41,808 bases of DNA from Paracoccaceae bacterium (GCA_020832655.1 JAFIEF010000114.1:1-41808); one strand, 5' to 3'. Counted from the first letter of the stretch, positions 1-8,704 are shown. Translations and numbers: made by a program. Notes: a model not told the origin generated them from the letters alone.

Positions 1-2
1 TG

Positions 3-560
3 TCTGAACGCGCCTATGCCGCCCATTCCGGCCTCTCGCGCGGGGCGGTGCAGAAAGCCCGCAAGAACGGGCGGTTGGTGCTCTTTGCCGACGGGTCGAT
101 CAACGCGGCGGCCTCCGATGCGCGCCGGGGCGCGATGACCGATCCCGATCAGCAGATGCGCTCGCGCGGCGGTCTTGGCGCTGGGAATGATGGCGGTTCA
201 ATCGGAGGGAGCAGTGTATCCGGCCCCGGCGACAGCACCTCCTATCTGAAGGCGCGCACGGCGCTGACGGTCTATCAGGCGCAGGAACGGCAGCTCTCGA
301 TCCAGCGCAAGAAAGGCGTGCTGGTCGACCGCGCGCGTGCCGAGACGCTGGTATTCCGCCTCGCGCGCCAGGAGCGCGATGTCTGGGTCACTTGGCCCAC
401 CCGCGTGGCAGCACTCATGGCCGCGCAATTATCCGCAGAAATGGAGAAGGCCTCGGGAGTACCCGCGACAATCGAGACTGCGATCCTGCAAAGGGTGCTG
501 GAAACCCATGTCCGAGAGCAGCTCGACGCCCTCGCAGACCTCCGGGTCTCGCTTGGATGA
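3..560 (+). CDS. Terminase small subunit-like DNA-packaging protein (5' partial)
   Basis: The frame is open from the first bases of the window, so the start lies upstream; a GTG at 48 is only an internal codon. The visible N-terminal part (SERAYAAHSGLSRGAVQKA) looks like the helix-turn-helix of Nu1-type small terminases, which bind the packaging start site and load the large subunit. The C-terminal half is helical and charged (QAQERQLSIQRKKGVLVDR), as in Nu1-like proteins. It directly precedes, and probably overlaps by about 50 bp, the large terminase gene. Family assignment rests on the N-terminal motif and gene order. Confidence 0.8.
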   Translation, partial: SERAYAAHSGLSRGAVQKARKNGRLVLFADGSINAAASDARRGAMTDPDQQMRSRGGLGAGNDGGSIGGSSVSGPGDSTSYLKARTALTVYQAQERQLSIQRKKGVLVDRARAETLVFRLARQERDVWVTWPTRVAALMAAQLSAEMEKASGVPATIETAILQRVLETHVREQLDALADLRVSLG

Positions 561-2553
561 AGGAGATCATAATCACGACCTGACCAACGGCGACCTGACA
601 GTGGGACTCGACCTCGGCTTCGACGGGGCGGAGGATATCCTGCGCGCCTGGCGTCGGGGGATGCGGCCTGATGCGGATCTGACCGTGTCGGAATGGGCGG
701 ATGCGCATCGCTGGCTCAGCTCGCGCGCCTCGGCAGAGCCGGGGCGGTATCGCACTGCACGCACGCCCTATCTGCGCGCGATCATGGATGCGCTGTCCCC
801 CAGCCATCCGGCGCAGCGCATCAGCTTCATGAAGGCCGCGCAGGTTGGCGCGACCGAGGCAGGCAACAACTGGATCGGCTTCGTGATCCACCATGCGCCG
901 GGCCCCATGCTGGCCGTGCTGCCGACTGTCGAGATGGCCAAGCGCACCTCGCGCGGCCGGATCGATCCGCTGATCGAGGACAGCGCGGTTTTGCGCGAGC
1001 GGGTGAAGCCTGCGCGATCGCGCGATGCTGGCAATTCGATGCTCTCGAAAGAGTTTCCGGGCGGCATTCTGGTGCTGACAGGTGCCAATTCCGCCACGGG
1101 CCTGCGGTCGATGCCTGCGCGCTATGTGTTTCTGGACGAGGTTGATGCCTATCCGGCCTCGGCTGACGAGGAAGGCGATCCGGTCACATTGGCCGAGGCG
1201 CGCACCACCACCTTCGCGCATCGGCGCAAGGTGTTCATGGTCTCGACCCCGACGATCCGCGGGCTGAGCCGGATTGAGCGCGAGTTTGAGGCCTCTGATC
1301 AGCGGCGCTATTTTGTGCCCTGCCCGCATTGTGGTCATCGGCAATGGCTGCAATTCGAGCGGCTGCGCTGGGACAAGGGAAAGCCGGAAACGGCGGCCTA
1401 TCACTGCGAAAGCTGCGAGAAGCCCATCGCAGAGCATCACAAGACGCAGATGCTTGAACGGGGTGACTGGCGGGCAACCGCAGTCTCGGACAACCCCAAC
1501 GCCATCGGCTTCCACCTCTCGGCCCTTTATTCGCCGATCGGCTGGAAAAGCTGGGAGCAGATCGCTCGGGACTGGCTGGCGGCCCAAGGCTCGGACGAGA
1601 TGCTGCGCGCCGCGCGCAACACGCTGCTGGGCGAGACATGGGTCGAGAGTGGCGATGCCCCGGAATGGCAGCGGCTGGCCGACCGTCGCGTGGCGTTTGC
1701 AGCACAGATCCCTGCTGGCGGGCTGTTCCTGACGGCAGGGGCCGATGTGCAAAAAGACCGCATCGAGGTCGATATCTGGGCCTGGGGCCGGGGCATGACC
1801 AGCTGGCTCGTGGATCACATCGTCATTCCGGGCGGGCCAGATGATCCGACGTGCTGGGACAGGCTGACCACACTTCTGGGCCAGACATGGACGCACCAAA
1901 ATGGCGCGGTCATGACGCTGGCCAAACTTGCCATCGATACCGGCTACGAGTCCGCAGCTGTTTACGCATGGTCCCGCAAGCAGGGCATCGCGCAGGTGGC
2001 CCCCGTGAAAGGCTTGGAAGGTTTCAACCGGGCAACACCCGTCTCGGGGCCGACCTTTGTCGATGCCACCGTAAACGGTCGCAAGCTGAAACGCGGCGCC
2101 CGGCTCTGGACTGTGGCCACGGCCACCTTCAAGGCGGAGACTTATCGCTATCTGCGGATCGATCGACCGTCTGAGCCGGACGCACTGATCCCGGCAGGCA
2201 CGATCCACCTGCCCGACTGGACCGACAGTGAATGGCTGAAACAGCTGGTGGGCGAGCAGCTGGTCACGATCCGCAACAAGCGCGGCTTTGCCCGCCAGGA
2301 ATGGCAAAAACTGCGCGAGCGCAATGAGGCCCTCGATACCCGCGTCTATGCCCGGGCGGCGGCGTGGATCCTCGGCGCGGACCGCTTCGACGAGCGGATG
2401 TGGCGGCAACTCGAGAAGCAGGCAGGAGTGGAAACGGCCACAGCCGCAGCGGCGAAACCAGAAACTGCACCGACAACTGAACCACAGGCCGGGCGCATCA
2501 CCGCGCCCCGACGGCGTGGCTGGAAGATCAGCACGCCCCGATACATGGAATGA
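508..2553 (+). CDS. terL: Phage terminase large subunit (lambda gpA family)
   Basis: This is the ATPase/nuclease motor that pumps phage DNA into the prohead and cuts it. The Walker A-like segment KAAQVGATEAG lies near residue 110, and the Walker B segment VFLDEVD near residue 207. A zinc-finger-like pair, CPHC then CESC, sits at about residues 271-302, which is typical of gpA-type terminases. The C-terminal nuclease part begins around GADVQKDRIEVD. The frame is open back to 337, but that part is the shadow of the small terminase gene. ATG at 508 is the most likely start (AAGGG about 14 bp upstream); GTG at 601 is an alternative. About 680 residues, near the family norm. Confidence 0.95.
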   Translation: MSESSSTPSQTSGSRLDEGDHNHDLTNGDLTVGLDLGFDGAEDILRAWRRGMRPDADLTVSEWADAHRWLSSRASAEPGRYRTARTPYLRAIMDALSPSHPAQRISFMKAAQVGATEAGNNWIGFVIHHAPGPMLAVLPTVEMAKRTSRGRIDPLIEDSAVLRERVKPARSRDAGNSMLSKEFPGGILVLTGANSATGLRSMPARYVFLDEVDAYPASADEEGDPVTLAEARTTTFAHRRKVFMVSTPTIRGLSRIEREFEASDQRRYFVPCPHCGHRQWLQFERLRWDKGKPETAAYHCESCEKPIAEHHKTQMLERGDWRATAVSDNPNAIGFHLSALYSPIGWKSWEQIARDWLAAQGSDEMLRAARNTLLGETWVESGDAPEWQRLADRRVAFAAQIPAGGLFLTAGADVQKDRIEVDIWAWGRGMTSWLVDHIVIPGGPDDPTCWDRLTTLLGQTWTHQNGAVMTLAKLAIDTGYESAAVYAWSRKQGIAQVAPVKGLEGFNRATPVSGPTFVDATVNGRKLKRGARLWTVATATFKAETYRYLRIDRPSEPDALIPAGTIHLPDWTDSEWLKQLVGEQLVTIRNKRGFARQEWQKLRERNEALDTRVYARAAAWILGADRFDERMWRQLEKQAGVETATAAAAKPETAPTTEPQAGRITAPRRRGWKISTPRYME

Positions 2554-2564
2554 CCGGAATCCCC

Positions 2565-2774
2565 ATGACTCTCGATGATCTCAAATCCCGCCACAGCGCG
2601 CTGCTGGCCGCGCGCTACAGTGGCACGCGCTCGGTCAGCTATGACGGCAAGAGCATCAACTATGGCTCGGACGCGGAACTGGCCGCCGCGATTGGCGATA
2701 TCGAGCGCCGGATCGCCAAGCTGGAACGCGGCGCTGGGCGGGTGCTGCGTCCTTTCGCCGTGAAGGATCTATGA
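2565..2774 (+). CDS. gpW-like head-tail connector protein
   Basis: A 69-residue protein sits between the large terminase and portal genes, the position of gpW in lambda. The sequence starts MTLDDLKSRHSALLAARYSG and has a central Y/G-rich stretch (SVSYDGKSINY) followed by a helix (ELAAAIGDIERRIAKLERG), matching the small alpha/beta gpW fold, which seals the filled head and joins it to the tail. ATG at 2550 overlapping the terminase stop is possible, but 2565 has a better upstream GGAA and starts at the family's conserved first residue. The stop overlaps the portal start. Confidence 0.82.
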   Translation: MTLDDLKSRHSALLAARYSGTRSVSYDGKSINYGSDAELAAAIGDIERRIAKLERGAGRVLRPFAVKDL

Positions 2775-4261
2775 TGAACTGGCGTCAGCGCCTCGGCGCC
2801 TTCATCGGCGGGTTCGATGCCGGCCAGCACCATCGCCGTCTGCGCGGGTTCCGCGCGACCCGTGCCCATGTCAACGCGCTGATCGCAGCCTCGGGCCCCG
2901 ACATCACCGCCCGCGCGCGCTGGCTTGTGCGCAACAATGGCTATGCCGTGAACGCGGTCGAAAGCTGGGCGGCCAATACCGTGGGCGACGGCATCAAGCC
3001 GATCTCGAAGATCGGCGATGCCGCGCGCAAGGAGGAGCTGCAGCGCCTGTGGCTCGCCTGGACTGACGAGGCGGATGCCGAAGGGCTGACGGATTTCTAC
3101 GGGCTGCAGCGCCGCGCGGCCCGCGAGGTGTTCATGGCCGGAGAGGTCTTCTTCCGTATCCGTATGCGCCGCGCGGGCGACAGCTTGAGCGTGCCCCTGC
3201 AGCTGCAGATGCTGCCAGCCGAAATGCTGCCGCTCGAGGCGACCGGCACGGCCACCTATGGCAATGCGATCCGCCAGGGGATCGAATTCGACCGGATCGG
3301 TCGGCGCGTGGCCTACCACTTCCTGCGCCGTCATCCGGGCGACAGCACCGATCCGGGGCTGGCGGGCGAGGTGGTGCGCGTGCCCGCCGCCGAGGTCATC
3401 CATGTGATCGACCCGGTCGAGGGCGGGCAGCTGCGCGGGGTCTCGAAACTGGCGCCCGCCATCGTCAAGCTGTTCCTGCTCGATCAGTATGACGATGCCG
3501 AGCTGGACCGGAAGAAGGTCGCGGCAATGTATGCGATGTTCGTGACCTCCCCCGCGCCAGAGAACCCGCTCGCGCCACCCGAGGACGAGGATGCTCCCGC
3601 CGGTGTTGAGATCAGCCCCGGCCAGATCGTGCGGCTCGACCCGGGCGAGGATGTCACCGTGGGCCAGCCCGCCGACAGCGGCGCAACCTATGAGCCGTTC
3701 CAGTACAGGACGCTGCTGCAGATCTCGGCCGCGCTGGGCATTCCATACCCCTATCTCGCCAATGACATGGTGAAAGGGAACTTCTCGAACTCGCGGCTGG
3801 CGCTCATCGAGTTCCGCCGCCGGGTGTCCGCTTGGCAGCATTCGGTGATGGTGTATCAGCTCTGCCGACCCGTTTATGCCCGCTGGATGGATGCCGCCGT
3901 CTTGTCCGGCGCGCTCACCCTGCCCGGCTATGAAGCCAACCGGTCCCGGCTCCTCACTGCCGACTGGCTGCCCACGAAATGGGACTGGGTCGACCCATTA
4001 AAGGACGCCAATGCCGAGATTGCCCAGATCGAGGCCGGGCTGAAATCCCGCACGCAGGCCATCGCCGAGCGGGGCTACGACGCCGAGCAGGTCGACCGCG
4101 AGATCGCGGCAGAGCGGGCGCGCGAACGCACGCTGGGCCTCGACTTCCGCCGCCCCGGCTCGCCCGCACAGGGTGTGCAGGCGGTGCCGGTGGGCGACGA
4201 CGACACGGACACAACCGATGACGCGGAAGACCGCCCGCGCCCTGACGAGGACCAGCCCTGA
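2771..4261 (+). CDS. Phage portal protein (lambda gpB family)
   Basis: The portal forms the 12-subunit ring at one head vertex through which DNA enters and to which the terminase and tail attach. At 496 residues it has the family's length. Recognisable features are the N-terminal segment with ARARWLVRNNGYAVNAVESW, the region AAREVFMAGEVFFRIRMR, and the conserved AALGIPYPYLANDMVKGNFS near residue 315, as in lambda-type portals. The C-terminus is acidic and probably disordered (DDDTDTTDDAEDRP). Its start overlaps the gpW-like stop. ATG at 2774, three bases on, has the better-spaced Shine-Dalgarno (AAGGA) and may be the true start. Confidence 0.95.
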   Translation: MMNWRQRLGAFIGGFDAGQHHRRLRGFRATRAHVNALIAASGPDITARARWLVRNNGYAVNAVESWAANTVGDGIKPISKIGDAARKEELQRLWLAWTDEADAEGLTDFYGLQRRAAREVFMAGEVFFRIRMRRAGDSLSVPLQLQMLPAEMLPLEATGTATYGNAIRQGIEFDRIGRRVAYHFLRRHPGDSTDPGLAGEVVRVPAAEVIHVIDPVEGGQLRGVSKLAPAIVKLFLLDQYDDAELDRKKVAAMYAMFVTSPAPENPLAPPEDEDAPAGVEISPGQIVRLDPGEDVTVGQPADSGATYEPFQYRTLLQISAALGIPYPYLANDMVKGNFSNSRLALIEFRRRVSAWQHSVMVYQLCRPVYARWMDAAVLSGALTLPGYEANRSRLLTADWLPTKWDWVDPLKDANAEIAQIEAGLKSRTQAIAERGYDAEQVDREIAAERARERTLGLDFRRPGSPAQGVQAVPVGDDDTDTTDDAEDRPRPDEDQP

Positions 4262-5727
4262 TGCTCCATGCCCGCATCGCCGCGCGCGCCTTCAACACGC
4301 CATTGCTGGTGGAGCCCTCCAAGGCGATGGCGTTCCTGTCAGGGCTTGGGCCGCGCATCCTCGGGCGGCGGGTCGAGGTGGTCGATGACCTTGCAGTGGT
4401 CGCTGCAACCGGCACTGTCGCCCTGCCCGCCCGCGCCAGCATTCTGGCTGGGAACCTTGCCGAGCGCCTGCAGCAACATGGCGACGCGCCCTATCCAGTC
4501 TTGGACGGCATCGCCGTCATCGAAATCTCCGGCGTGCTGATCCATCGCGGTGGCTGGATCGGCCAGTCCTCGGGTCAGACCAGCTATGAGGGGATTGCCG
4601 CCCAGATCGATGCGGCGGCCAGCGATCCGGCGGTGCGCGGCGTTGCACTGGAAATCGACAGTTTTGGCGGCGAAGTGGCCGGGGTATTTGACCTCGCAGA
4701 TCGCATTCGTGCAATTCGCGCCAAGAAGCCCGTCTGGGCCTTTGTCGCCGAACATGCCTTCTCCGCAGGCTATGCGCTGGCGAGCCAAGCGGATCGCATC
4801 CTGCTACCACGCACTGGCGCGCTGGGCAGCATCGGGGTCGTGGTGCTGCATTCAGAGATGAGCGGCCAGCTCGATCAGGACGGGGTGCGCGTGACGCTGA
4901 TCCATTCCGGCCGCCACAAGGTGGATGGCAATCCCTACCAGCCCCTGCCCGAGGCTGTGCGCGACGACATCCAGCGCGAGATCGATGTGCTGCGGTTTCT
5001 GTTCGCCGAGACTGTGGCCGCTGGTCGCGCTGGGCGACTGAGCCAGGAGACAGCACTGGCCACCGAGGCCGCAGTATTTCGCGGGGCGGATGCTGTCGCT
5101 GCAGGTCTCGCCGATCAGGTCACCGATTTGACGCGCGGCTTTGCGGCCTTCCGGCAGCTGCTCGCGCGAAGGCCACCCCCCGAAATCGCCCGCGCAGGAA
5201 GCCCGTCGGCCCAGCACACCATTCACAACACCCGAAAGGAGAAACCCATGTCCCATGCGCCTGACCAGGATAATGCTTTGCCAGAGGATGCCAGCGATGT
5301 GCAGCCGGATGATGCGACCGACGCCGTGGTCGAAACCCCCGCCACAGAGGCCCCAGAAACTGCAGCCGCAGCGCCCTCTGAACCCGCACCTAGATCGGCA
5401 TCTGCATCAACTCCGGAAAAGCAATCGGCATCGCCGCAGCCCGGCAATCTGGCCGAGCTTTCAGCGCAGCTTCGCGAGGCGGCAGCGGAGATCGCCGAGA
5501 TCACGGCGCAGGCGGGCCGTCTCGGCATCGCGATCGACGCGGCGAAAGCGCTGCGCGAGAGCACAACCCCCGAGGCTCTGCGCAAACTGGTGCTGCAGCG
5601 CGCTGCTGATGCCTCGGATGCGCGCGATGTTGTCGCCGCAGCCCCCTCGCCGATCCTGGCGAAAGCCAGCGAAAGCCCAATCGTGGCCGCTGCGAAACGC
5701 GCTGCCGCGTCGGGCAACCGGGGCTGA
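4261..5727 (+). CDS. S49 (SppA-like) head maturation protease with C-terminal scaffold region
   Basis: This is the equivalent of lambda gpC, a serine protease inside the prohead that trims head proteins. Residues 1-about 300 form the S49 domain: nucleophile Ser168 in HAFSAGYA, the general base Lys220 in HSGRHKVDGNPY, and the SFGGEVAGV loop upstream. After about residue 300 the sequence becomes low-complexity (Ala, Pro, Glu, Asp rich) and then helical, as expected for a scaffold. The gene starts in a TGATG overlap with the portal stop. The C-terminal part can also be translated alone from an internal start at 5248. Confidence 0.93.
   Translation: MLHARIAARAFNTPLLVEPSKAMAFLSGLGPRILGRRVEVVDDLAVVAATGTVALPARASILAGNLAERLQQHGDAPYPVLDGIAVIEISGVLIHRGGWIGQSSGQTSYEGIAAQIDAAASDPAVRGVALEIDSFGGEVAGVFDLADRIRAIRAKKPVWAFVAEHAFSAGYALASQADRILLPRTGALGSIGVVVLHSEMSGQLDQDGVRVTLIHSGRHKVDGNPYQPLPEAVRDDIQREIDVLRFLFAETVAAGRAGRLSQETALATEAAVFRGADAVAAGLADQVTDLTRGFAAFRQLLARRPPPEIARAGSPSAQHTIHNTRKEKPMSHAPDQDNALPEDASDVQPDDATDAVVETPATEAPETAAAAPSEPAPRSASASTPEKQSASPQPGNLAELSAQLREAAAEIAEITAQAGRLGIAIDAAKALRESTTPEALRKLVLQRAADASDARDVVAAAPSPILAKASESPIVAAAKRAAASGNRG
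5248..5727 (+). CDS. Nested in-frame scaffolding protein (Nu3-like)
   Basis: A strong Shine-Dalgarno, AAAGGAG, lies 6 bp before an in-frame ATG at 5248 inside the protease gene. The product of 159 residues begins with a disordered acidic and Ala/Pro-rich segment and ends in predicted helices (LAELSAQLREAAAEIAEI). This reproduces the lambda C/Nu3 arrangement, where the scaffold is the separately translated C-terminus of the protease. The ribosome site and position are seen directly; the scaffold role is inferred from lambda. Translation from here would give excess scaffold over protease. Confidence 0.75.
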   Translation: MSHAPDQDNALPEDASDVQPDDATDAVVETPATEAPETAAAAPSEPAPRSASASTPEKQSASPQPGNLAELSAQLREAAAEIAEITAQAGRLGIAIDAAKALRESTTPEALRKLVLQRAADASDARDVVAAAPSPILAKASESPIVAAAKRAAASGNRG

Positions 5728-5777
5728 CGACAGGCGGCGTCACACCGCCCCACCCTGAAACCGCATAGTCCCCTCAG

Positions 5778-5801
5778 CCCCGCCGCATCCTCTCGGCGGG
5801 G
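5778..5801 (+). other. GC-rich hairpin between scaffold and decoration genes
   Basis: An 8-bp perfect stem, CCCCGCCG paired with CGGCGGGG, encloses an 8-base loop (catcctct). It sits in the 110-bp gap after the protease/scaffold stop. No T-run follows, so it is not a classic terminator. It may protect the mRNA end or partly attenuate transcription before the very highly expressed decoration and capsid genes. Confidence 0.45.
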
Positions 5802-5837
5802 TCTGGCCTCTTGCATCCCTGAGAAAGGCACCCTGCC

Positions 5838-6218
5838 ATGACCGTCCTTCACCAGCCCGCCACCATGGGCGACGTCCTCAAATACGAGGTCAACCCGAAC
5901 TACACCCGCGAGACCGTCACCCTGCTCGAAGGCACTGCCTATCCGGTCGGTGCCGTCCTCGGCCGCATCACTGCCAGCGGAAAATACAAGCTGGCTACCT
6001 CCGGCGGTTCGGATGGCGCGCAGACTGCGAGCGCCGTGCTGCTCTACGCGGTCGATGCCAGCGCCACCGATGCCATCGGTGTGGTGGTCGCGCGCGGGCC
6101 CGCCATCGTCTCGAAGGCCGCACTCGTCTTCGACGCCACCGTCGATGACGGGGCCAAGATCGCCACCAAGCATGGCCAGCTCGCAAATATCGGCATCGTC
6201 CCGCGCGACACCGCCTGA
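5838..6218 (+). CDS. Head decoration protein (lambda gpD family)
   Basis: Decoration proteins sit as trimers on the expanded capsid and stabilise it against internal DNA pressure. At 126 residues this is close to lambda gpD in length. The N-terminus (YTRETVTLLEGTAYPVGAVL) and the central beta-rich domain with ...GVVVARGPAIVSKAALVFD... match the family pattern. It sits between the protease/scaffold and the major capsid gene, exactly where gpD is encoded. AAAGG lies upstream of the ATG at 5838. Confidence 0.92.
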   Translation: MTVLHQPATMGDVLKYEVNPNYTRETVTLLEGTAYPVGAVLGRITASGKYKLATSGGSDGAQTASAVLLYAVDASATDAIGVVVARGPAIVSKAALVFDATVDDGAKIATKHGQLANIGIVPRDTA

Positions 6219-6232
6219 TCCACCCGCCGCGC

Positions 6233-6256
6233 CTGATCACCTGATCACGCTGATCG
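6233..6256. repeat. Short tandem repeat of CTGATCAC
   Basis: CTGATCAC occurs twice back to back (6233-6248), followed one base later by CTGATCG. It lies just after the decoration gene stop. A 5-bp hairpin GCGCC/GGCGC at 6256-6271 follows. No function can be read from it. Confidence 0.4.
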
Positions 6257-6313
6257 CGCCATTTGCGGCGCACACCGCTTCTTCTCCCTACCCCTCTTTC
6301 CCCGGAGTTCCCC

Positions 6314-7336
6314 ATGACCATCACCCGCAACCCGTTTGACGCGGGCGGCTATTCGCTCGCCGAGATGACGCAGGCCATCAACATCCTGCCCAATCTCTAC
6401 ACCCGGCTGGGCCAGATCGGCCTGTTTCGCTTCGAGGGTGTCACGCAGCGCTCCATCGTCATCGAACAGCGCGAGGGGGTGCTCAGCCTCCTGCCCTCTG
6501 TTCCGCTGGGCGCCCCCGCAACGGTCGGCAACCGCGAAGCCCGCTCCATGCGCAGCTTCGCGCTCCCGTGGATCCCGCATGACGATGTGATCCTGCCCGC
6601 CGATATTCAGGGGATGCCCGCGCTGGGCGTCTCGGACGCCGCCGATCCGCTGGTCGAGGTGATGAACCGCAAGCTGACGCTGATGCGCCGCAAACACGCC
6701 CAGACCCGCGAATACATGGAGATGAACGCGCTGCGCGGCATCGTGAAGGATGGCGCGGGCACCACGCTCTACAACTACTTCACCGAGTTCGGACTGGAGA
6801 TGATCTCTGTCGACTTCGTCTTCGGCACCGCCGGCACCAACATCCAGGGCAAGGTCCGCACCACGCTCCGCGCGATCGAAGACAACCTCTTGGGCGAAAC
6901 CATGACCACGGCGCATGCGCTGGTCAGCTCGGAATTCTTCGACAAGCTGATCAGCCACCCCAAGACCGAGGATGCCTACAAGTTCTTCTCAGCCACTGGC
7001 GGCCAGCCGCTGCGCGAGGACATGCGCCGCGCTTTCCCCTTCGCCGGGATCCTCTTTGAGGAATACAACGGCTCGGTCACCCTGTCGAACGGCACCTCGG
7101 AGCGGCTGATCCCCACCGGCGAGGGCATCGCCTTCCCGATGGGCACGTTTGATACCTTCACCACCTATGGTGGCCCGGCAAACCTCTTGGAAACTGCCAA
7201 CACCATCGGCCTGCCGCTCTATGCGCGGCAGATGATGGACGCCAAGGGCCGCTGGATCGATCTGATGACGGAAAGCTCGATCCTGCCGGTCAACAAGCGC
7301 CCGCGCTTGGCGATCCGCCTGCACAGCTCGAACTGA
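6314..7336 (+). CDS. Major capsid protein (lambda gpE family)
   Basis: This protein builds the icosahedral head shell. It has 340 residues from ATG 6314, which has GGAG 7 bp upstream; the frame is open back to 6263 but without a ribosome site. Typical gpE-family segments are FDAGGYSLAEMTQAINILPN at the N-terminus, RSIVIEQREGVLSLLPSVP near residue 40, a central RRKHAQTREYMEMNALRG helix, and the C-terminal FTTYGGPANLLETANTIGLP. It follows the decoration gene directly, as in lambda. No protease-trimmed N-terminal delta domain is apparent, as is usual for this family. Confidence 0.95.
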   Translation: MTITRNPFDAGGYSLAEMTQAINILPNLYTRLGQIGLFRFEGVTQRSIVIEQREGVLSLLPSVPLGAPATVGNREARSMRSFALPWIPHDDVILPADIQGMPALGVSDAADPLVEVMNRKLTLMRRKHAQTREYMEMNALRGIVKDGAGTTLYNYFTEFGLEMISVDFVFGTAGTNIQGKVRTTLRAIEDNLLGETMTTAHALVSSEFFDKLISHPKTEDAYKFFSATGGQPLREDMRRAFPFAGILFEEYNGSVTLSNGTSERLIPTGEGIAFPMGTFDTFTTYGGPANLLETANTIGLPLYARQMMDAKGRWIDLMTESSILPVNKRPRLAIRLHSSN

Positions 7337-7347
7337 CGGGCGCGCGC

Positions 7348-7659
7348 ATGTCGGTCTTCGCCGCTGCCATCGACAACCTGTTCGCCGACCCGAACATTGC
7401 CCGCGACGCGGTCTATGTCGCGGACGGTGGCACTCCAGTGCTCGTCCGCGTGGTCACGCGCCGCGCGGATGAGGTCACCAGCTTTGGCGATGCGCGGCTC
7501 TGGTCGGAGACCACCCGGATCGATCTGCGCGTGGCCGAGGTTCCAACCCCTCGCCCGGGCGACCGGATCGAGATGGATGGGGAGGCGTTCAACATCCAGG
7601 GCGAGCCGGTACGCGACCGCGAGCGGCTGGTCTGGACCGTGGATCTGAGGCCAGCATGA
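7348..7659 (+). CDS. Head-tail joining (neck) protein
   Basis: A 103-residue, beta-rich protein directly follows the major capsid gene. The sequence (RIDLRVAEVPTPRPGDRIEM, FNIQGEPVRDRERLVWTVDL) resembles the head-tail joining proteins of the FII/Gifsy-2 type that bind between connector and tail. Assignment is from these motifs, size and gene position. Its stop overlaps the next start by ATGA. Confidence 0.75.
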   Translation: MSVFAAAIDNLFADPNIARDAVYVADGGTPVLVRVVTRRADEVTSFGDARLWSETTRIDLRVAEVPTPRPGDRIEMDGEAFNIQGEPVRDRERLVWTVDLRPA

Positions 7660-8288
7660 AGCTGCAACTCGACATCACCCCTGATCTGGTCGCCATGATG
7701 GCCGCCGAGATCAAGGCCGGCGAACGCGCTGTCACCGCTGCGACGCGCGAGGCTGGCAACAGCGTGAAATCTGCCTGGCGCGCGCAGATCACAAGTGCCG
7801 GGCTGGGTCAGCGGCTGGCGCGCACCATCCGGTCCGAGCAATTTCCCAAGGGCAAACCCAGCCTCAGCGCCGCGGCACTGGTCTGGTCAAAAGCCCCCAT
7901 GATCATCAATGCGCATGATACAGGTCCCCTGATCCGGGCCCACAATGGGTTCTGGCTGGCAATCCCGACAGAAGCCGCCGGCAAGTCGCGCCGCGGAGGC
8001 CGCATTACGCCCGGCGAATGGGAACAGAGATCAGGACTGCGGCTGCGGTTTGTCTATCGGCGCACCGGGCCGAGCCTGTTGGTGGCTGAAGGGCGGCTGA
8101 ACACGCGTGGTCGCGCGGTGGCCTCGCGGTCAAAAACCGGGCGCGGTGTGACCACGGTGCCGATCTTCCTGCTGGTGCCGCAGGTCAAGCTGCCGAAGCG
8201 GCTCGACCTCGCTCGTGATGCGGCGCGGGCGCAGGAGGCGCTGCCGGGCGCGATTGTCGCAAACTGGGTGGAGGGAAAGATCGGATGA
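7656..8288 (+). CDS. DUF6441-like neck/minor tail protein
   Basis: A 210-residue basic protein with an N-terminal helical part (AGERAVTAATREAGNSVKSAWR) and a central segment RAHNGFWLAIPTEAAG that I recognise from rhodobacterial prophage proteins called DUF6441. Its place between the head-tail joining protein and the tail terminator suggests a tail-completion role like that of HK97 gp10 or lambda gpZ. That role is inferred from position and not shown by the sequence. Both ends overlap neighbours by ATGA, so it is translationally coupled. Confidence 0.7.
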   Translation: MKLQLDITPDLVAMMAAEIKAGERAVTAATREAGNSVKSAWRAQITSAGLGQRLARTIRSEQFPKGKPSLSAAALVWSKAPMIINAHDTGPLIRAHNGFWLAIPTEAAGKSRRGGRITPGEWEQRSGLRLRFVYRRTGPSLLVAEGRLNTRGRAVASRSKTGRGVTTVPIFLLVPQVKLPKRLDLARDAARAQEALPGAIVANWVEGKIG

Positions 8289-8704
8289 CACCTCGCGAGA
8301 CCATCCTCACCGCTCTGGTGGACCTGTTGCGCACAGTGCCGCATGTGCCAGTGCTGCGCGGAGAGATCCTGCCCGAGCGCGTTCCCGCTGCAGGCCTGAT
8401 GATCCTGCGCGACGGCGATCCGGGAGAACCCGGCGTCACGCTGTCGCCTCTGCGCTATCATTACCAACATCGTGCCGAGATCGAGACCGTTGTGCAAGGC
8501 ACCGATCGTGACGCTACCTTCGCCACCCTCTGCGCCAGCATCGGCGCGGTCATCTCTGCCGACCGCACGCTGGGCGGTCGCTGCGACTGGGTTGAGGCAG
8601 AAGCCCCGCGCCCGATCGATCTGCCTGTTGAGGGGGCCGCCAGTTTCAAAGCGGCCAGCATTCCAGTGATCCTGCACTATTCAACGGCCGACCCGCTGGC
8701 CTGA
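8285..8704 (+). CDS. Tail terminator protein (gpU-like)
   Basis: A 139-residue alpha/beta protein beginning with the helix TPRETILTALVDLLRTVPHV and followed by beta strands (LRYHYQHRAEIETVVQG). This layout and its location just before the tail tube gene fit the gpU/tail-terminator fold, which caps the growing tail tube at its final length. Direct sequence similarity to lambda gpU is weak, so the call rests on order and secondary-structure pattern. Confidence 0.7.
   Translation: MTPRETILTALVDLLRTVPHVPVLRGEILPERVPAAGLMILRDGDPGEPGVTLSPLRYHYQHRAEIETVVQGTDRDATFATLCASIGAVISADRTLGGRCDWVEAEAPRPIDLPVEGAASFKAASIPVILHYSTADPLA

Noticed and set aside
415-2409. 664-codon open frame on the - strand opposite the large terminase gene
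   Set aside because: Antisense shadow in high-GC DNA; the + frame carries Walker and zinc motifs, and the - product looks like no protein family.
2660-3841. 393-codon - strand frame opposite the portal gene
   Set aside because: Antisense shadow of a clear portal protein.
5223-6173. 316-codon - strand frame opposite scaffold and decoration genes
   Set aside because: Low-complexity shadow of the Ala/Pro-rich scaffold.
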